This document shows positions 62,429-64,000 of a DNA stretch of 64,000 bases, in pieces. The notes beneath the pieces were generated by a model. That model did not search any database, was not told the DNA's origin, and saw only the letters and a program-made list of their open reading frames with translations. The position numbers and the translations under genes are program-made. Position 1 is the stretch's first letter; the number at the start of each line of letters is the position of its first letter. This DNA is from Paraburkholderia polaris. Lineage in GTDB: Bacteria > Pseudomonadota > Gammaproteobacteria > Burkholderiales > Burkholderiaceae. The stretch is taken from the NCBI RefSeq assembly GCF_012927345.1, contig NZ_JABBGJ010000056.1, positions 1-64,000 of the forward strand. Reading direction: 5' to 3'.

Positions 62429-62476
62429 ATGATAGTTGCGCACCCGGCATCAGCGATAGGCTCGGAAACTACTCAG
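62429..62476 (-). promoter_or_regulatory. Element A9 promoter facing clpK
   Basis: CTGAGTAGTTTCCGAGCCTA at 62457-62476 and TATCAT at 62429-62434 (position 43). Leader of about 165 nt to the clpK start. Confidence 0.78.
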
Positions 62477-62534
62477 TTCCTCGCAGCGTCATGGGGATGA
62501 ACGATGAGTTCACAACCTGTTTTAGCACAGGACT

Positions 62535-63404
62535 TCATACGGCAAGGCGCTTGCGAATTTCCTGCAACTCCCGCCGACGCCGTGGGCTCGCTTTGGGGCA
62601 AGCCACTTTCAGCGCTTCGAACGTATCGAGAACGATCCGCGAAACGATCAACCGCGCGTTGCGCTTGTCGTCAGCAGGTACGATGTACCATCGCGCATGT
62701 CGTGTGCTTGTAGCGCTCAGACATTGCTCGTACGCATTCATGTATTGCTTCCAGAATTTCCGTTCCTCGATGTCCGCGGTACTGAATTTCCAGTTCTTGT
62801 CCGGAGAGTCAATACGCTCCAGGAATCGCCTACGCTGTTCATCCGGGGAAAGGTGGAGGAAAAATTTAATGACACGCGTGCCATTTCGCTCAAGGTGCCA
62901 CTCCAGGTCCACGATCGAACGGTATCGGTTTTTCCATACCGCCCCATCATCAAGCGCAGCATCCGGTAATCCTTCGTTGCGCAGAATCTCCGGGTGAACA
63001 CGCACGATCAGGACCTCCTCGTAGTAAGAGCGGTTGAATATGCCGATTCGCCCTCGCTCCGGCAGATCGCGGGTAGTGCGCCAGAGGAAGTCGTGCTCCA
63101 GCTCCCTTGGGCTAGGATGCTTGAAGCTGAACACCTGACAGCCTTGCGGGTTGACTCCAGACATCACATGCCTGATCGCACCGTCTTTTCCTGCCGCGTC
63201 CATCGCCTGAAAGATCAACAGGATCGCATGGCGGTTGGACGCGTAGAAGAGCTGCTGTTGCGCGCTCAGTTGCACAACATGCTCCGCGAGAAACTTCTTA
63301 TAGTCGTGTTTCGACACGTAGACTGGCGCTACGTTCGTCGGCCATTTCTGGAGATCGATCTCGTCGCCCTGATGCACCCGAAAGTCCTCCGACCTGGCTT
63401 TCAT
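62535..63404 (-). CDS. ppk2: Polyphosphate kinase 2 family protein
   Basis: 289 residues. PPK2 motifs: Walker A LIFQAMDAAGKDGAIRHVMSGVNPQG, lid region and Walker B GRIGIFNRSYYEEVLIVRVHPE. Uses polyphosphate to phosphorylate AMP/ADP or GMP/GDP; class (I, II or III) cannot be settled by eye, but the single-domain length fits class I/III. The start at 63404 has AGAGGA 5 nt upstream; ATG at 63419 is the alternative. Its upstream flank holds an ATPase relic in the same orientation. Confidence 0.9.
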   Translation of the reverse strand: MKARSEDFRVHQGDEIDLQKWPTNVAPVYVSKHDYKKFLAEHVVQLSAQQQLFYASNRHAILLIFQAMDAAGKDGAIRHVMSGVNPQGCQVFSFKHPSPRELEHDFLWRTTRDLPERGRIGIFNRSYYEEVLIVRVHPEILRNEGLPDAALDDGAVWKNRYRSIVDLEWHLERNGTRVIKFFLHLSPDEQRRRFLERIDSPDKNWKFSTADIEERKFWKQYMNAYEQCLSATSTRHARWYIVPADDKRNARLIVSRIVLDTFEALKVACPKASPRRRRELQEIRKRLAV

Positions 63405-63441
63405 TCTGGTCCTCTTCATGCTCCGCACTGCATGACCGCAC

Positions 63442-63501
63442 TTAGGTGATCGCGAGTCTCGCGAATACTGAAATCTTCAACGCATCCAACAGCACTGTAA
63501 G
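63442..63501 (-). pseudogene. 3' relic of a P-type ATPase gene
   Basis: The last 19 codons read LTVLLDALKISVFARLAIT before a TAA, close to the intact H+-ATPase end in this window (NALKIPIFRQLNIA) and to that family. Nothing upstream in any frame continues the protein. It lies 40 bp before the ppk2 start. Confidence 0.45.
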
Positions 63502-63816
63502 CCGCTTTCTGCGCGGCGCACACTTTCCCGATCGCTTCGGCGACGCGCTGCGCGCTCGGTCCGATGCTTCCTTCTCAGAAAGTCTGCGCGTCGCCGCCAC
63601 TTCAGGTCGGATGGGCAGAGCAGTCATGCGCAGTTCAATGACCCGTAAGCGCACACGCTCAGTTTGGAGCGTCAGTCAAAGAAATTCGGTACGGCAGCGG
63701 TCAGTCTCGACCAACCAATGATCGGCCGACGAAATCTTCTGGTCGCTATCTGAGGCCCCATGCGTGTGCGGCTCGTCGCCCGCCGGCATCGTCGGATATA
63801 GAGCCGTATCCGCCAT
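63502..63816. other. Intergenic stretch without a supported gene
   Basis: Open frames at 63446-63721 (+), 63442-63654 (-) and 63672-63977 (-) are basic, low in hydrophobic patterns and unlike neighbouring genes; none is called. A lone CGGTAC half site is at 63687. Beyond 63861 to the window end I also see no certain gene, only an open plus-strand frame at the very end. Confidence 0.4.
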
Positions 63817-63860
63817 TTGTACGGTGTCGTACCGCATCTCCAATCGCACTCACGTATCGT
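63817..63860 (+). promoter_or_regulatory. Element B5: dyad and downstream hexamer, facing right
   Basis: TTGTAC-GGTGTC-GTACCG at 63817-63834 (two mismatched arm bases), then TATCGT at 63855-63860, exactly 20 nt later as at B1-B3. The target would be a plus-strand gene past the window end. Confidence 0.5.
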
Positions 63861-64000
63861 AATGACAGCACCGTCTGACAGGTTGGAAGGGACGCGCAAG
63901 CACCGGACCAGGCAGGTCGATGTGCTCGTTCTGACCCGCACCGGGTTGATGGCCGGCGGGTCTTTCGATTGCGTCAAAGTCAGTCGGCTTCATTCCCTTA

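Noticed and set aside
63687..63704. Extra element B dyad near the right end
   Set aside because: Only the left CGGTAC arm is present; the right arm does not match.
63672..63977. 101-residue minus-strand open frame
   Set aside because: Arg-rich, low-complexity translation overlapping element B5; no family signs.
1..64000. CRISPR arrays, tRNA or rRNA genes, insertion sequences and FNR boxes (TTGAT-N4-ATCAA)
   Set aside because: None seen on either strand; the repeated short elements are dispersed in promoters and not regularly spaced.

Overview
The window looks like a chromosomal accessory region of a Burkholderia/Paraburkholderia-type betaproteobacterium. The basis is high GC, a split pntAA/pntAB/pntB transhydrogenase, a phasin, FixJ-type signalling, and gene families that recall the low-oxygen-activated (lxa) locus of Burkholderia cenocepacia; that comparison is from memory. 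Almost all content concerns energy and redox balance, or protection, when respiration is limited. I found no rRNA, tRNA, CRISPR array or intact mobile element.

Layout. 1-461: start of an acetyl-CoA synthetase gene cut by the window edge. 1178-1921: a DUF1275 membrane protein. 2097-9308 (minus strand): acyl-CoA synthetase, etfB, etfA, acyl-CoA dehydrogenase, MaoC hydratase, phasin and a PRC-barrel protein. 10066-25618 (minus strand): one near-continuous array with aldehyde dehydrogenase, pntAA-pntAB-pntB, alcohol dehydrogenase, hoxFUYH-hoxW and hypABFCDE; this is an NAD-reducing [NiFe] hydrogenase placed in one transcription unit with a transhydrogenase and fermentative dehydrogenases. hypF is the short C-terminal form and has an in-frame TAG. 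25977-29728: NAD(P)HX repair enzyme, cyclopropane fatty acid synthase and an exported PRC protein. 29857-39628: arginine deiminase pathway arcABC, whose arcC overlaps a P3A-type H+-ATPase gene, preceded by an Orn/Lys/Arg decarboxylase and an amino acid antiporter. 39955-47069: trehalose/maltose module (two GH13 enzymes, a GH65 phosphorylase and a beta-phosphoglucomutase). 47492-63404: stress proteins (BON, L,D-transpeptidase with an in-frame TGA, slipin, PRC barrel, His-rich repeat protein, hemerythrin-like protein, ClpK/ClpG disaggregase, PPK2), a Crp/Fnr regulator and a 1491-residue CheB-CheR-PAS-kinase-REC-REC-LuxR fusion.

Regulation. Two repeated DNA elements stand out. Element A (20 nt, CTGAGTAGTTTCCGAGYCTR) occurs nine times, always in the sense orientation upstream of a gene, with a -10-like hexamer at position 41-43 each time; it resembles the FixJ-type promoter motif. 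Element B (CGGTAC-N6-GTACCG) occurs five times, and in four of them a YAYCGT hexamer lies exactly 20 nt downstream, which would put the dyad at -41.5. The FixJ-like output domain of the large fusion protein and the Crp/Fnr protein are candidate regulators for A and B respectively; this pairing is inference.

Working together (inference): arginine deiminase and phosphorolytic sugar use would supply or save ATP; the H+-ATPase, decarboxylase and antiporter would hold pH; hydrogenase, transhydrogenase and alcohol/aldehyde dehydrogenases would balance NAD(P)H; ClpK, slipin, CFA synthase, BON and PRC proteins would protect the cell. Four genes look damaged: hypF, the L,D-transpeptidase gene, a D-lactate dehydrogenase 3' relic and a P-type ATPase 3' relic.
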